Below, one piece after another: positions 1 through 8,970 of a DNA stretch of 64,000 bases. Positions within the stretch are counted from its first letter, which is position 1. Every line of letters begins with the position of its first letter. The notes beneath the pieces are model-generated. The model ran no database searches and was not told the origin of the DNA. It worked only from the letters and a program-made list of their open reading frames with translations. Location: positions 34,377 to 98,376 of the forward strand of contig JABSSL010000017.1 of assembly GCA_013214355.1 (NCBI GenBank), given 5' to 3'. The position numbers and the translations under genes were made by a program. The stretch is from Saprospiraceae bacterium (GTDB lineage Bacteria > Bacteroidota > Bacteroidia > Chitinophagales > Saprospiraceae).

Positions 1-720
1 CATGTTATCTGCATTAAGGTTACGATATATATTGATCTTCAGCTTACTTCTGGTACAGAAGTCACTCAATTCATCCTGATGCAAATAGGCGCTACCGATC
101 ACTACATGGCATTCACTTACATCGTCGCGATGAGCGCATACAGATAATGCTCTGACAGTTGCGTTGGTAGGGTCAGCTCCGCCCATACAAATAAATGCGG
201 ATTGACTTGGTTGCTTACCCTTTTTGATTGCTCGGTTTTTAGCAGCATCCAAGAAGGGTTGACGCAGTAGCAAATATTCGAATCCCAAATTCATTTGGGT
301 ATACTCTTCTTTGGCGTAATCGTCGGCACTTATCCCACTCGTATGGTTAATGATGGAATCTGCCCAGAAATGCGTCTGATGAATGTCATCAATACAAACG
401 AGCTTCCCTGCTGCCGGCTTAATAATCTGCTGATAGCTGCTGTCGAAATGGTATCCATCCAATACCACGATTTCGTCTCCTCGAAGAAAATGATGAGCAA
501 TATATTGTGCCTCATGGGCCGGCAATACCCGATCGTTCAGCCGAATTAGTGAAAAACCTTCGGATTCTATAAGTTTTCTAAGCGTTTGGCTAGGGTCTCT
601 AACAATGAACTGACAGTCAAAATCATGCTCTAACATCTTGGCGAGTGCTAGTGAGCGAACCACGTGTCCTAATCCCATCTTATTATGCCCGTCGGCCCTT
701 AGCAGTACTTTCGTTTTCAT
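1..720 (-). CDS. pseG: PseG, UDP-sugar hydrolase of pseudaminic acid synthesis (3' end cut by window edge)
   Basis: PseG removes UDP from UDP-2,4-diacetamido-2,4,6-trideoxy-beta-L-altrose in the CMP-pseudaminic acid pathway (cytoplasm). I translated the minus strand from the ATG at 720; it is open for 240 codons to the window edge, so the C-terminus is missing. The N-terminus shows the family's glycine-rich RADGHNKMGLGH motif (residues 8-19), where the last His matches the proposed catalytic His. A GT-B-like CMGGADP motif lies at about 178-184. The start overlaps the end of pseF by 38 bp, so the two are probably translationally coupled. pseI/pseH would be expected beyond the left edge. Family assignment rests on these motifs and on the pse neighbours. 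Confidence 0.9.
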   Translation of the reverse strand, partial: MKTKVLLRADGHNKMGLGHVVRSLALAKMLEHDFDCQFIVRDPSQTLRKLIESEGFSLIRLNDRVLPAHEAQYIAHHFLRGDEIVVLDGYHFDSSYQQIIKPAAGKLVCIDDIHQTHFWADSIINHTSGISADDYAKEEYTQMNLGFEYLLLRQPFLDAAKNRAIKKGKQPSQSAFICMGGADPTNATVRALSVCAHRDDVSECHVVIGSAYLHQDELSDFCTRSKLKINIYRNLNADNM

Positions 721-1408
721 GTATTTGATGGATTAATTGATATTTGAGTTCGGCTAATTTCCAGTCGCTTTCTTGATCGATATCTTGTACTTCCATTTCT
801 GGAAGAATGATGGCTCCTGTATTGGCGGTGATGAGGTTGCCATTAGCAAGCAATTTTTCCACATCAAACCAGTAGAACTGACCGCAATCGTGATAGGCTG
901 TTTCTAAGTCTTGCGATCGTGTGTTGATGTGTTCCGGCATCATCATACCCAGCTTCCCTTCCGTCATCGTAAAGGATCGCTGTACGGGATAGCTAAAGGG
1001 GACCACCGGCATCACCGTATCTAAATCTTCCCTTCTTAGCTTGCCTAGGGCTGCTTTCAAGCGATAGTGAGAAATAAATGGAGCCGTGGGATAAATGCAG
1101 CAGGCATACTGAAAGTTAATTCCTTGGTCCTTATACTTGTTCAGCACTTCAATCAATACGTCAACCGTAGTCGCCCGATCCGAGGAGGAGGCATTTGACC
1201 GCATGAATGGGATATTTGCACCAAAGCTGGTGGCAACATCCGCGATCATTTCGCTATCTGTGGAAACCATGACCTCATCAAAGAGGTCGGAATCTAGAGC
1301 CGTATGAATGGAGTAAGCAATTATCGGCTTACCCAGAAAATTCCGAACATTCTTGTTGGGAATTCTTTTACTGCCGCCTCGAGCAGGGATGATGGCTAGT
1401 GTTCGCAT
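683..1408 (-). CDS. pseF: PseF, CMP-pseudaminic acid synthetase (pseudaminate cytidylyltransferase)
   Basis: Activates pseudaminic acid with CTP to CMP-Pse, the donor for glycosyltransferases. The 241-residue protein is full length for the CMP-NeuAc synthetase-like nucleotidyltransferase family. The nucleotide-binding signature IPARGGSKRIPNKN is at residues 7-20, followed by GKPIIAYSI. A later ICIYPTAPF-like stretch (seen as CCIYPTAPF) matches the family core. It overlaps pseC by 13 bp upstream and pseG downstream, so the four genes behave as one minus-strand operon. A related acid such as legionaminic acid is possible from this protein alone, but the inverting PseB/PseC pair next to it favours pseudaminic acid. 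Confidence 0.93.
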   Translation of the reverse strand: MRTLAIIPARGGSKRIPNKNVRNFLGKPIIAYSIHTALDSDLFDEVMVSTDSEMIADVATSFGANIPFMRSNASSSDRATTVDVLIEVLNKYKDQGINFQYACCIYPTAPFISHYRLKAALGKLRREDLDTVMPVVPFSYPVQRSFTMTEGKLGMMMPEHINTRSQDLETAYHDCGQFYWFDVEKLLANGNLITANTGAIILPEMEVQDIDQESDWKLAELKYQLIHQIHENESTAKGRRA

Positions 1409-2556
1409 AGTATAGAAGACTTGGTTAGTTCAATGACTTGTAATTGCTCCGCAAGCGTCAATTCGGGATACATCGGAAGACTTAAACACTGCTCGTAATA
1501 GGCCTCTGCTACGGGTAGATCACCTCGGCGCCATCCTAACCGCCTGTAGTAAGGTTGCATATGCACAGGTATGTAATGCACTTGTGCATAAATTCCTTGG
1601 GCTCTCAGCTGATCATACAGTAACTTCCGCTCTTCTGTTTGTATGACGTATAGATGATAGGCATGTCCCCCATCTAATGGCTTTGCCAAAGGACGAATCG
1701 GAGTATCCATAAAGGCTTGATCGTACACCTTGGCTATGGCTCGACGCTTTTCCAGGCGGTCTTCAGCCCGGGTCAGCTGCGATAGCCCCAAGGCACAGTT
1801 GATATCCGGCATTCGGTAGTTGAAACCCAGTTCTTGCATTTCGTAATACCATCCACCATGATTTTCTTCTAACTGATTGGAATCCTTTGTAATACCATGA
1901 GTACGTAGCAGGAGGAGCTTTTCATAAACGGCTTTGTCGTTAGTGGTAATCATCCCACCTTCACCACAGGCAATGTGCTTTACCGGGTGAAAAGAAAAGA
2001 TGGCCGCATCGGCAAATTGTCCGTTCCCGCATCTTTGCTTCATACCCTTTCCGTCGGTGAAGTATCCACCCGGAGCGTGACAAGCATCTTCAATGATCCA
2101 CAGATCATATTCATCCGCTAATGCTCTAAAGGAAGCAAGGTCCACCGCATACCCGGCGAAATCCACCGGAATAATGCCGCTGAAAGTCCCCTTAGGGTGA
2201 CTTTCCAAGAGAAGGCGAACTTTCTCTATATCTAAAAGAGCTGTATCTGGTTCTACATCTGCGAATACCACTTGGCCACCGCAATAGCGGATACAGTTGG
2301 CAGATGCAGCAAAAGTAATCGGCGTAGTTATGACCTTAGTACCTGGCTCTACGCCCAGGGCTAAGGTACAGAGGTGTAAGGCTGCTGTACCATTGGTAAC
2401 AGCCACTGCATACCTTGCACCTACATATTCTGCGAAAGCTTCTTCAAAAGCCTTGACCGTCGGTCCTTGTGTCAGATAGGCCGATTGCAGGGTCTTGACG
2501 ACAGCTTCAACATCGTCTTGTGAGATGTGCTGCCTTCCATAGGGGATATTAAGCAT
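1396..2556 (-). CDS. pseC: PseC, UDP-4-amino-4,6-dideoxy-L-AltNAc transaminase
   Basis: PLP-dependent aminotransferase of the DegT/DnrJ/EryC1 family (386 aa). It aminates the 4-keto sugar made by PseB. Visible are the NGTAAL phosphate-binding stretch (55-60), EDACHA with Asp157 expected to contact the PLP ring nitrogen, and FSFHPVKHIACGEGG with Lys193 as the Schiff-base lysine. The N-terminus (IPYGRQHISQDDVEAV) is typical of PseC. It begins 25 bp after the pseB stop and overlaps pseF by 13 bp. A generic sugar aminotransferase is the alternative, but the flanking genes make PseC the best call. Confidence 0.93.
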   Translation of the reverse strand: MLNIPYGRQHISQDDVEAVVKTLQSAYLTQGPTVKAFEEAFAEYVGARYAVAVTNGTAALHLCTLALGVEPGTKVITTPITFAASANCIRYCGGQVVFADVEPDTALLDIEKVRLLLESHPKGTFSGIIPVDFAGYAVDLASFRALADEYDLWIIEDACHAPGGYFTDGKGMKQRCGNGQFADAAIFSFHPVKHIACGEGGMITTNDKAVYEKLLLLRTHGITKDSNQLEENHGGWYYEMQELGFNYRMPDINCALGLSQLTRAEDRLEKRRAIAKVYDQAFMDTPIRPLAKPLDGGHAYHLYVIQTEERKLLYDQLRAQGIYAQVHYIPVHMQPYYRRLGWRRGDLPVAEAYYEQCLSLPMYPELTLAEQLQVIELTKSSILCEH

Positions 2557-2581
2557 GGCGCATTCTTTTGTAGGTGAAAGT

Positions 2582-3637
2582 TTAGGCTGCCTCTACTAGC
2601 TCGCTGGGTACAAAGTGTGGGTCAACGTGTGTCTTGATGATATCCCGGATTTCTTCTACTCCAACCCATTCTGTATTGTCTCCAGAATTGTAGCTAAAGC
2701 CCACTTGAACAGACTTCGCATTGTATCGTTCGTATTGCTTTAGGTAGCTGTCTTTGTTTAGCCCTTGGTACTGTAAGTTGGTGGGGCAAATGATGTAATG
2801 GCGATCCAGTTCGATGGTGTTGAACGAATCGGCCTGAGTAATCATTTCTTCGTGTAATTTCTCTCCCGGTCGAATCCCTACAATTCTTTGCTCGCAATCT
2901 GGCGCGATAGCGGTGGCCACATCTCCAATTCGATAGGAAGGGAGTTTAGAGACAAAAATTTCTCCTCCTATTGAGTTTTCAATAGCGAAAAGAACTAGTG
3001 CTACACCTCCTTCGAGAGAGATGTTGAACCTTGTCATATCCTGGTGTGTGATCGGCAAGAATCCGTCTGCTCGCTTCTTCATGAAGAACGGGATTACGGA
3101 GCCCCGTGAGCCAGCAACATTGCCATAACGTACCACCGAAAATTTCACATCGCGATCCCCACGCATATTGTTAGCAGCAACGAATAATTTATCAGAACAC
3201 AGCTTCGTGGCTCCGTATAGGTTAACTGGAGCCGCGGCTTTGTCCGTTGAAAGAGCTACAACACAACCGACATTGTTAGTGATGGCAGCTCTGATTATAT
3301 TTTGGGAGCCGTTGACATTCGTTTTAATACATTCTGTTGGGTTGTATTCCGCTGCGGGAACCTGCTTCAAAGCGGCTGCATGGACTACTATATCAATCCC
3401 TTCCGTAGCTTGAATCAACCGATCCTGGTCTCTTACATCCCCAATGAAATACCGCATGGCTGGATACTTCAAAGGTGAGAATTGCTGAGACATTTCGAAT
3501 TGCTTCAGTTCATCTCGGGAATAAACCACAACTTTTTTGACCCGTGGGAAACGCTGTAGGACGGTACTTATAAATTTCTTTCCGAAGGAGCCTGTTCCTC
3601 CCGTAACGAGAATAGATTTACCGTTCAAGTTTAACAT
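2582..3637 (-). CDS. pseB: PseB, UDP-N-acetylglucosamine 4,6-dehydratase (inverting)
   Basis: First enzyme of the pseudaminic acid pathway. It converts UDP-GlcNAc to the 4-keto-6-deoxy-L-arabino sugar using bound NADP. It is an SDR-fold protein of 351 aa. The Rossmann motif TGGTGSFG is at 12-19. The catalytic STDK (T131, D132, K133) and YGATK (Y141, K145) are intact, as in FlaA1/PseB enzymes. The C-terminus carries the RPGEKLHEEMI motif of this family. It is the promoter-proximal gene of the pse operon; the 397 bp upstream hold no other convincing gene. Confidence 0.94.
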   Translation of the reverse strand: MLNLNGKSILVTGGTGSFGKKFISTVLQRFPRVKKVVVYSRDELKQFEMSQQFSPLKYPAMRYFIGDVRDQDRLIQATEGIDIVVHAAALKQVPAAEYNPTECIKTNVNGSQNIIRAAITNNVGCVVALSTDKAAAPVNLYGATKLCSDKLFVAANNMRGDRDVKFSVVRYGNVAGSRGSVIPFFMKKRADGFLPITHQDMTRFNISLEGGVALVLFAIENSIGGEIFVSKLPSYRIGDVATAIAPDCEQRIVGIRPGEKLHEEMITQADSFNTIELDRHYIICPTNLQYQGLNKDSYLKQYERYNAKSVQVGFSYNSGDNTEWVGVEEIRDIIKTHVDPHFVPSELVEAA

Positions 3638-3935
3638 ACTTGACTCTTTTTTAGGGTGAAAAAAATGATGATGAGACCAATGATTAAGTAAGCGTAGCCG
3701 GCTTATTCGGTTACCGATTATGTCTGAAGTCCTCGCACCAGTTGCTCCATCTCCTGGACGATTACTCCAAGTCTGGATACTGGACTACTAGTGGACTCTG
3801 CTTGCAAATATGGATAAGATAGACGCTAACTGCTCCTCCCTCAGTTACTGTTCTCGCACTATGTAGCGTCCTATTTTTATTGGTGGTGATCTGTGTAAGT
3901 GGCCATACAAAAGTGCCATAAAATGATCAAAAGAA

Positions 3936-3993
3936 GGGGGGCTTTTCGGTTTTTGGTAGAAAACCTTCGTTTTTTGGTAAATTTGGGGGGGGG
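3936..3993 (+). repeat. 21-bp T-rich/GGTAG tandem repeat (copy A) next to a 9-G tract
   Basis: The 3638-4034 gap between pseB and the GEVED gene has no convincing gene. It holds G6 (3936-3941), two TTTTTGGTA units whose GGTA cores (3955, 3976) are exactly 21 bp apart, and a run of nine G (3985-3993). A 62-codon plus-strand frame crosses it but has no coding character. The same 21-bp spacing occurs at 4948-4978 and 11752-11787. It could be a genomic short repeat, a protein-binding array, or a slippage-prone tract; the sequence alone does not decide. Confidence 0.5.
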
Positions 3994-4034
3994 CTATCTA
4001 TGCGTCGATCTTCGAACGGCATCCCCGCACTGTT

Positions 4035-4694
4035 TTATTGAAGGTAAACAGACACATCTTTTACACTACCCATCACTAAAGATCTAGCCTTAAAACTAGC
4101 CGCCTGTGGGGCCCATGCGATACGCATTCGCGTGATCAGCTCTCTCGGTTGAAAGTTTGGTAATTGTAGTCGAATTTCTTGTTGTAATCCTATTCCTACA
4201 TGCACCAATTCAGCTGCTTCGAATTCATGATTCTCATTGAAATCAATCCAGATTTTCCAATTCATTTCACAGGTTTCCTGCATTTTTTTAGCATTCAAGA
4301 ATAGGTAGTTTGACCCAGCTGCAAAAAGATCGAAAATGTAATTAGACTGATCTTGATAGCCGTCTTCCGGGCTCATATCCTCAGCCTGCATGCCATTAAT
4401 TTCCAGGAATTCAATCCACGTGATTTCTGCTTGTTCCACTGTTACTTTCTCGTAACCAAGCGCTCCTGATCTCTTCCAATTAGTGGCCCCGTCAGAAACT
4501 GCTTCTTCTGCATTTAGGTAGGTTTTCCCATTAGCTCCATGGACTGGTTCATAGTAGATCGTATCTACGCTATCGAAATAGCTGATTGTACTCGAAAATC
4601 TCGACCTATCTGCGGTCCATTCCATTTGAGCACTGAGGTTGATCCCCGCTAGAACTATAAAAGTTAGACAAAGGTTTAAGGATTGAATAGTCAT
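4035..4694 (-). CDS. Secreted protein with cysteine-less Kazal-like motif and GEVED domain
   Basis: I place the start at the ATG at 4694 (219 aa), not the in-frame one 26 codons upstream, because a clean signal peptide then follows directly (hydrophobic 5-20, cleavage near SAQ 21-23). Residues 45-78 (core YEPVHGANGKTYLNAEEA) follow the pattern of the Kazal-like segments common in Saprospiraceae secreted proteins, but the usual Cys positions are replaced. Residues about 115-219 look like a GEVED domain, with the WKIWIDFNENHEFEAAELV core at 146-164. No T9SS C-terminal sorting domain is visible. It sits inside the glycan locus and may be an independent surface or periplasmic adhesin-type protein. 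Function unknown. Confidence 0.65.
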   Translation of the reverse strand: MTIQSLNLCLTFIVLAGINLSAQMEWTADRSRFSSTISYFDSVDTIYYEPVHGANGKTYLNAEEAVSDGATNWKRSGALGYEKVTVEQAEITWIEFLEINGMQAEDMSPEDGYQDQSNYIFDLFAAGSNYLFLNAKKMQETCEMNWKIWIDFNENHEFEAAELVHVGIGLQQEIRLQLPNFQPRELITRMRIAWAPQAASFKARSLVMGSVKDVSVYLQ

Positions 4695-4861
4695 TGTATT
4701 GTGCTTTTGGAAATTTGTTGATGCTTGGAAATGAAGGAAAAGGAAGCGATCAAAGCGATTTGGCTTTTTCACGCTTCCTTAGGAAGTGTGTTCATTGATG
4801 TGTTTGCTCGTTGTGTAAAATACTTACTGTAGAAAATGTTGTTGTTCATAGTTTTGTGTCG

Positions 4862-4894
4862 GGGCATTTCAACAAAATAGCTGTTGTTTTGCCC
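4862..4894. terminator. Hairpin downstream of the polymerase gene
   Basis: GGGCA (4862-4866) pairs with TGCCC (4890-4894) and CAACA (4870-4874) with TGTTG (4882-4886), separated by a symmetric TTT/TTT internal loop. It lies about 95 nt after the wzy-like stop on the minus strand, so it could end that transcript, but there is no T-run after it. Confidence 0.35.
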
Positions 4895-4947
4895 TTCTTA
4901 CAATACAAAGATGGCCTCAAAAAAGAGGGAAAATGGTGGATATTCTG

Positions 4948-4978
4948 TTTTCGGGGGAGATGAGGATATTTTTGGTAG
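4948..4978 (+). repeat. 21-bp T-rich/GGTAG repeat (copy B, one unit degraded)
   Basis: TTTTCGGGGG (4948-4957) followed after 16 bp by TTTTTGGTAG (4969-4978). The G-rich cores begin at 4953 and 4974, 21 bp apart, as in copies A and C. It lies in the gap between the polymerase stop and the GEVED gene start and has the same orientation as the other copies. Confidence 0.4.
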
Positions 4979-4989
4979 AAATGACCCGA

Positions 4990-6243
4990 TTATTGGGGTG
5001 GAGCGGTTTGAAGATCAGGTAAAGCACCCGGCCTTGCTTTCCAGATGGAGACGAAGGTATAGCTTAGAATGGCAAACCAAAGCAATTGGGTGTTGATATT
5101 GGCATTGGGTAAAACCAAGAAGAACATTAACCAATACGGGAAACCCAGGCGTGAAAAGCAGTTGATCAAGAAAATCAGGAGGAGAATAAATCCAATGATC
5201 CCATAGTCAAAAAAGAAGGCAGGGATAATACCGATATCAATTTTTTCCGTGTCATCGTCGACAATGATTCCTGCCATGAAATCGGCGAGGAAAACGCCGG
5301 CGGCGCCTGCCCCTTGCCCTGTCCAGTAGTTGATGTCGCTATCTTCCCCAGCGGTCAGCAATAGATAGGTCGGACCGATACGTGCAAAGGCACTTCCATC
5401 TACTTCTTGGAGCTTAACCATGCGTTTCTTTTTGTCTAAACTGGGGTCGAACAGCACCTCGGAAACATTGCTTAGCCGCGTAGCTACTTCATTGGAGGAG
5501 TTTTGGATAAATAACACCAATCCTCCCACTGCAACCACTCCCAAGTATGGGAATAACTTACGTAGGATGGCATCCCCCTTTCTGTAGAACATAGCCGCCC
5601 AGTCCATCAAATTAACCGCTACGAAAATAAAGCCATAGGCAGACTTGGATAATAATATACACATCATATATGCTATGAACACCTTAAGCATGGGCTTGTC
5701 CCGAGGATGATCTCGCATATGTGAGTAGCACAATACAGCTACACTTAACATAAATGCTGCGTAGGAAGGTTCACTCGAAAACCCCATCGGCCTACCCCCA
5801 CCGCCGCCCTCATGATAGTATACTTTGATGTATTTTAGTACAAAGGCATTACGAAACCCAATGGTATCGAAGGCAAAACCGAAAAACAAATTCACAGCAT
5901 AGCTGTATATGATTAGCTTAAAAGCGAATACAATGTCACCAGCTGGACAACGTCGTATCATATTGTATAAAATCGTAGTCTCCAAACCGTATACGATCGT
6001 GTAAATAACCGACGTGTATCTAATGTTGGGATATTGGACTACATTGACGATTAGAACATAAATGAGAAAGACGACTAAGGTAAACCAGGTATAGGTGCTA
6101 TTTTTTCTGCTTAAGATTAGTCCATAGCCAATGCAGAACCCCATCAGTAGGTGAAAGGGCGTGAGCATAGCCTTGCCAATATTGGCAAAGCTGATGCCGG
6201 TATAGGTCATAACGACTAAGAGAGCAATGGCTAATTTCCGCAT
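4990..6243 (-). CDS. Wzy-like O-antigen/exopolysaccharide polymerase (polytopic membrane protein)
   Basis: 417 aa with roughly ten to twelve hydrophobic segments spread over its length. The family sequence is poorly conserved, so this is a topology-plus-context call. A central loop with five glycines and then RPMGFSSEPSYAAF (151-164) resembles the short conserved G-F-x-x-E/N-P segment of O-antigen ligase/polymerase proteins. A second hydrophilic loop (about 265-330) fits the large periplasmic loop of Wzy proteins. It is 6 bp downstream of a capsule-type transferase gene and near a flippase, acyltransferase and Wzz-like gene, which together form a Wzx/Wzy-type set. A WaaL-type ligase is the main alternative. 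Confidence 0.65.
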   Translation of the reverse strand: MRKLAIALLVVMTYTGISFANIGKAMLTPFHLLMGFCIGYGLILSRKNSTYTWFTLVVFLIYVLIVNVVQYPNIRYTSVIYTIVYGLETTILYNMIRRCPAGDIVFAFKLIIYSYAVNLFFGFAFDTIGFRNAFVLKYIKVYYHEGGGGGRPMGFSSEPSYAAFMLSVAVLCYSHMRDHPRDKPMLKVFIAYMMCILLSKSAYGFIFVAVNLMDWAAMFYRKGDAILRKLFPYLGVVAVGGLVLFIQNSSNEVATRLSNVSEVLFDPSLDKKKRMVKLQEVDGSAFARIGPTYLLLTAGEDSDINYWTGQGAGAAGVFLADFMAGIIVDDDTEKIDIGIIPAFFFDYGIIGFILLLIFLINCFSRLGFPYWLMFFLVLPNANINTQLLWFAILSYTFVSIWKARPGALPDLQTAPPQ

Positions 6244-6249
6244 GCAAAA

Positions 6250-7632
6250 CTAGACTGTATGCTGCCCTAACACTTCTTGGTTAGAAGCGTGCTTCTGGGT
6301 AAACGCCAACGCCTGCTTCATCCCTTCGGCCAACAAGGCAACATTTTCTGGAGTGATGGATCTAGGGTCCGATATTGGGTCAATCATTCTACCCTCAAAA
6401 GAGTTAATGAAGATATACCTAGAGAATGCTTCTCGATTATCTGGTCTTTCCCTCAAGGAATTGGCAATATCGGATAGCATATGTTGATTGATATCTTTTA
6501 AATCGATGGTAGCACAAGTATTTAATTGGTTAAAGAAGGTGGGGGCAAAGGTCACGGAAGGTACCTTCATCAAAGCTGCCTCGTAGGCGATCGTTCCCGT
6601 AATCGTGGCTACCAAAGCGGCCTGCCGAATCATTTCATAAGAGTTAGTCTTTTCATCTACCAAATACACGCCAGCCAATTGCTTAATGGCTTTGTAGAAA
6701 CCCTTTGAACGATCACCAATGGCATTGGTGTGTTCTTTAATGAGAAGATTCCATCCCTCCGGTAAGGCTCGCCATAGGTTCTTAATATTCAATAGCTGAT
6801 CCTCATAGTAGCGTCCAAACACATCAACAGATGCTTCTGGCTGTTTGTGAAGTCCCAAAAAAACAAAAGGCTGGTGTTTTACCTCTTCAAAGGGTATTCG
6901 GCTCACAGATTTATAGGCCTCTTTATTCCATTCTTGGTTCCAAGCCATGCGGACGCGCTGTCTAACATTCGGAAGCAGTGTGGGATCTAGGGGATCCATA
7001 TTTTCATTGGTAATAAAACGCTTGAGTCTATTGAGTCGACCGGCTATGCTGCTCGATTTTTTGACAATTTTATCATTGAGCTTGAGATAGTCAGGTTTTC
7101 TAGCTTCCAGGATCTCGCCATTCCATTCTTCCTCTCTTTCAACTGGTAGAAGATGACTCTGCCGCTCATCAGTGTAGAAGGCAAATCGATTATCTGGAAT
7201 ACGAACCACGTGAGGATTCAGGAAGGTACAGTCTAATTCCGGACATTGTTTACACATCCGATGTATCAACACTTCGTGTGACCAGGTAATTTCTCCAAAG
7301 ATGGCCTTTATCTTATTTTGGGCAATGAAATCATAGATAGGTTTCTGGATATGGCGTAAATATCGGAAACCTATTTCCGTTTTATGCCGTAGATAGCGGT
7401 CTCCGTACATCAATTCATTCAACTTAAAGTCGTTGACCGTCAGAGCCGGGCGATCGCCATAGGTTAGATTTATTAATAGCACTCTATCTTCACCGTATTG
7501 CGACACTAAGAACTGGTACAAGGGACGGTTAGTGGCTATCCAGAAAGCGTGTATATTGCTCTTTCCCAACTGCTGAGCAATCTCGTGGAATAGATAGGTT
7601 TTCGTAAAATTGGATAGAATACAGATGTTCAT
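6250..7632 (-). CDS. Capsule-polysaccharide-synthesis-like glycosyltransferase (KpsS/KpsC-type fold)
   Basis: 460-residue soluble protein. The C-terminal half has the signature layout of capsule synthesis transferases: LLIKEHTN (near 300), then LVDEKTNSYEMIRQA, then VATITGTIAYEAALMKVPSVTFA (described here by its TGT..YEA core). That is a GT-B nucleotide-sugar site with an invariant Gly-Thr and Glu. The N-terminus (NICILSNFTKTYLFHEIAQQ) looks like the first Rossmann strand and helix of a GT-B protein. Substrate is unknown; a pseudaminic-acid or other acidic-sugar transferase would fit the locus. It is flanked at short distance by the polymerase (6 bp) and the flippase (30 bp), suggesting one operon. 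Confidence 0.6.
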   Translation of the reverse strand: MNICILSNFTKTYLFHEIAQQLGKSNIHAFWIATNRPLYQFLVSQYGEDRVLLINLTYGDRPALTVNDFKLNELMYGDRYLRHKTEIGFRYLRHIQKPIYDFIAQNKIKAIFGEITWSHEVLIHRMCKQCPELDCTFLNPHVVRIPDNRFAFYTDERQSHLLPVEREEEWNGEILEARKPDYLKLNDKIVKKSSSIAGRLNRLKRFITNENMDPLDPTLLPNVRQRVRMAWNQEWNKEAYKSVSRIPFEEVKHQPFVFLGLHKQPEASVDVFGRYYEDQLLNIKNLWRALPEGWNLLIKEHTNAIGDRSKGFYKAIKQLAGVYLVDEKTNSYEMIRQAALVATITGTIAYEAALMKVPSVTFAPTFFNQLNTCATIDLKDINQHMLSDIANSLRERPDNREAFSRYIFINSFEGRMIDPISDPRSITPENVALLAEGMKQALAFTQKHASNQEVLGQHTV

Positions 7633-7662
7633 TTTTTAAGGGGATTATCTTTCTAAAATAAG

Positions 7663-8970
7663 CTATACGTAAAAGAATATTAGCAGCAAGATTGTGCCAA
7701 AAATCAGGTTTAAGGTTCTAGTTTTTGCGAAGGATAGTTGTCGTCTTCTCAAAAGCATGAATTGGACTTCACAGGCCAATACCAGGCAAATGGAGTTAAT
7801 CAAGGTTAGATTAAATAGATTGAGCTGATCCTGACTATGCAGAAGGTAAATACCTCCGGCCATGACCAGGAAGATGCCTAAAAACCAGCTATTCATCTTA
7901 TTGGACAGTTCCTCTCGATACAGGATGTTTTCGTTCAAAGCCATGCAGATCCAGAACACCATTTGGAAACTTAAGATCGCATACAGCAAGTGATATTCCT
8001 GCCAAGTTTCATCCAGTAGTCGGAGAGAGCCCTTGAATACCAGTGGTACCAGGAACAGCAAAATACTTCCTACAATAAGTATGAAAACCAAAAAGATCGA
8101 GAAGTACTTGTCTAAGGTTGCTGGTGGGGCTTGGTACATTTTTTTGAAGAACACGATATTGATAACCTGGTGGATCATGACGACTGCTGCTGCAAAACGA
8201 AAATAGAAGGCATAAATGCCAACCTGCTCCATATCGAGGAAGTATTCAATGAAGATCCGTGCGCTCCCAGTCAGGCAAATAATCAGGAAAGATGACACCA
8301 ATAGGTTTTTCCCAAATTGCATGGACTCTCGATAACTGGCCCAGGAAAAATCACGCTTCGTCTGCAAAAAACGATAGGAATGTAGACTGAACAAGAAAAT
8401 GAGGTAAATACCAAAAATCAGCTCTAGAATCCTGAAATCCAGTGTAGTACCAGTCGAGTAGAGCCACAGATTATAGAGGTTCAGGACGAGGAATAGCCCT
8501 CCATCTAAGAATACCGCAGGAAAGATTTTTTCGTGCGATTTCAAGATGGCTGATAACATCACCTGCATGGCTATAATCCCACCAATTAAAAGGGCAAATG
8601 CCAATTTATCGGGCATCAGGGTATACACATATCGATTGATCACAAAGCAGATGCCTAAAAAACCACTTATGGTCAAGGAGTGGAAATAGAAGACCGACTT
8701 AAAGCCTTCCCGTTTGGATTTCAAATTGAAAAAGGGATAGGCTCCTTGCAATCCAAAGTTTAGTGGGATAGAAAGGATCAATCCAATGGATAGGGCATAT
8801 TCAAATAGACCGTAATCTGCCGTGTCATCCACAAAGTTGGACAGAAAAAGCGCCGCCGTAAAAGCATTGAGTTTAATGAATCCAAAAACAATTGTAAACC
8901 CCGATAGCTTCACGAACTGCTCCTTCAACTGAGGCAGTAGGTCGACAAGTTTAATGGATAGCTTTTTCAT
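7663..8970 (-). CDS. Wzx-like polysaccharide/lipid-linked oligosaccharide flippase
   Basis: 435 aa with about twelve hydrophobic helices and few charged loops, as in the MOP-superfamily Wzx proteins. The N-terminus (residues 20-80) has the amphipathic first helices and a GLFEYALSIGLILSIPLNFG segment like the 'G.y.....l..ll..l...G' pattern of Polysacc_synt proteins. It would move undecaprenyl-linked repeat units across the inner membrane for the Wzy-like protein encoded downstream. It overlaps the acyltransferase gene by 20 bp. A lipid II-type flippase is unlikely given the context. Confidence 0.72.
   Translation of the reverse strand: MKKLSIKLVDLLPQLKEQFVKLSGFTIVFGFIKLNAFTAALFLSNFVDDTADYGLFEYALSIGLILSIPLNFGLQGAYPFFNLKSKREGFKSVFYFHSLTISGFLGICFVINRYVYTLMPDKLAFALLIGGIIAMQVMLSAILKSHEKIFPAVFLDGGLFLVLNLYNLWLYSTGTTLDFRILELIFGIYLIFLFSLHSYRFLQTKRDFSWASYRESMQFGKNLLVSSFLIICLTGSARIFIEYFLDMEQVGIYAFYFRFAAAVVMIHQVINIVFFKKMYQAPPATLDKYFSIFLVFILIVGSILLFLVPLVFKGSLRLLDETWQEYHLLYAILSFQMVFWICMALNENILYREELSNKMNSWFLGIFLVMAGGIYLLHSQDQLNLFNLTLINSICLVLACEVQFMLLRRRQLSFAKTRTLNLIFGTILLLIFFYV

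Noticed and set aside
3899..4087. 62-codon plus-strand frame across repeat copy A
   Set aside because: Contains the repeat units and a poly-G tract, overlaps the end of the GEVED gene and has no resemblance to a known protein.
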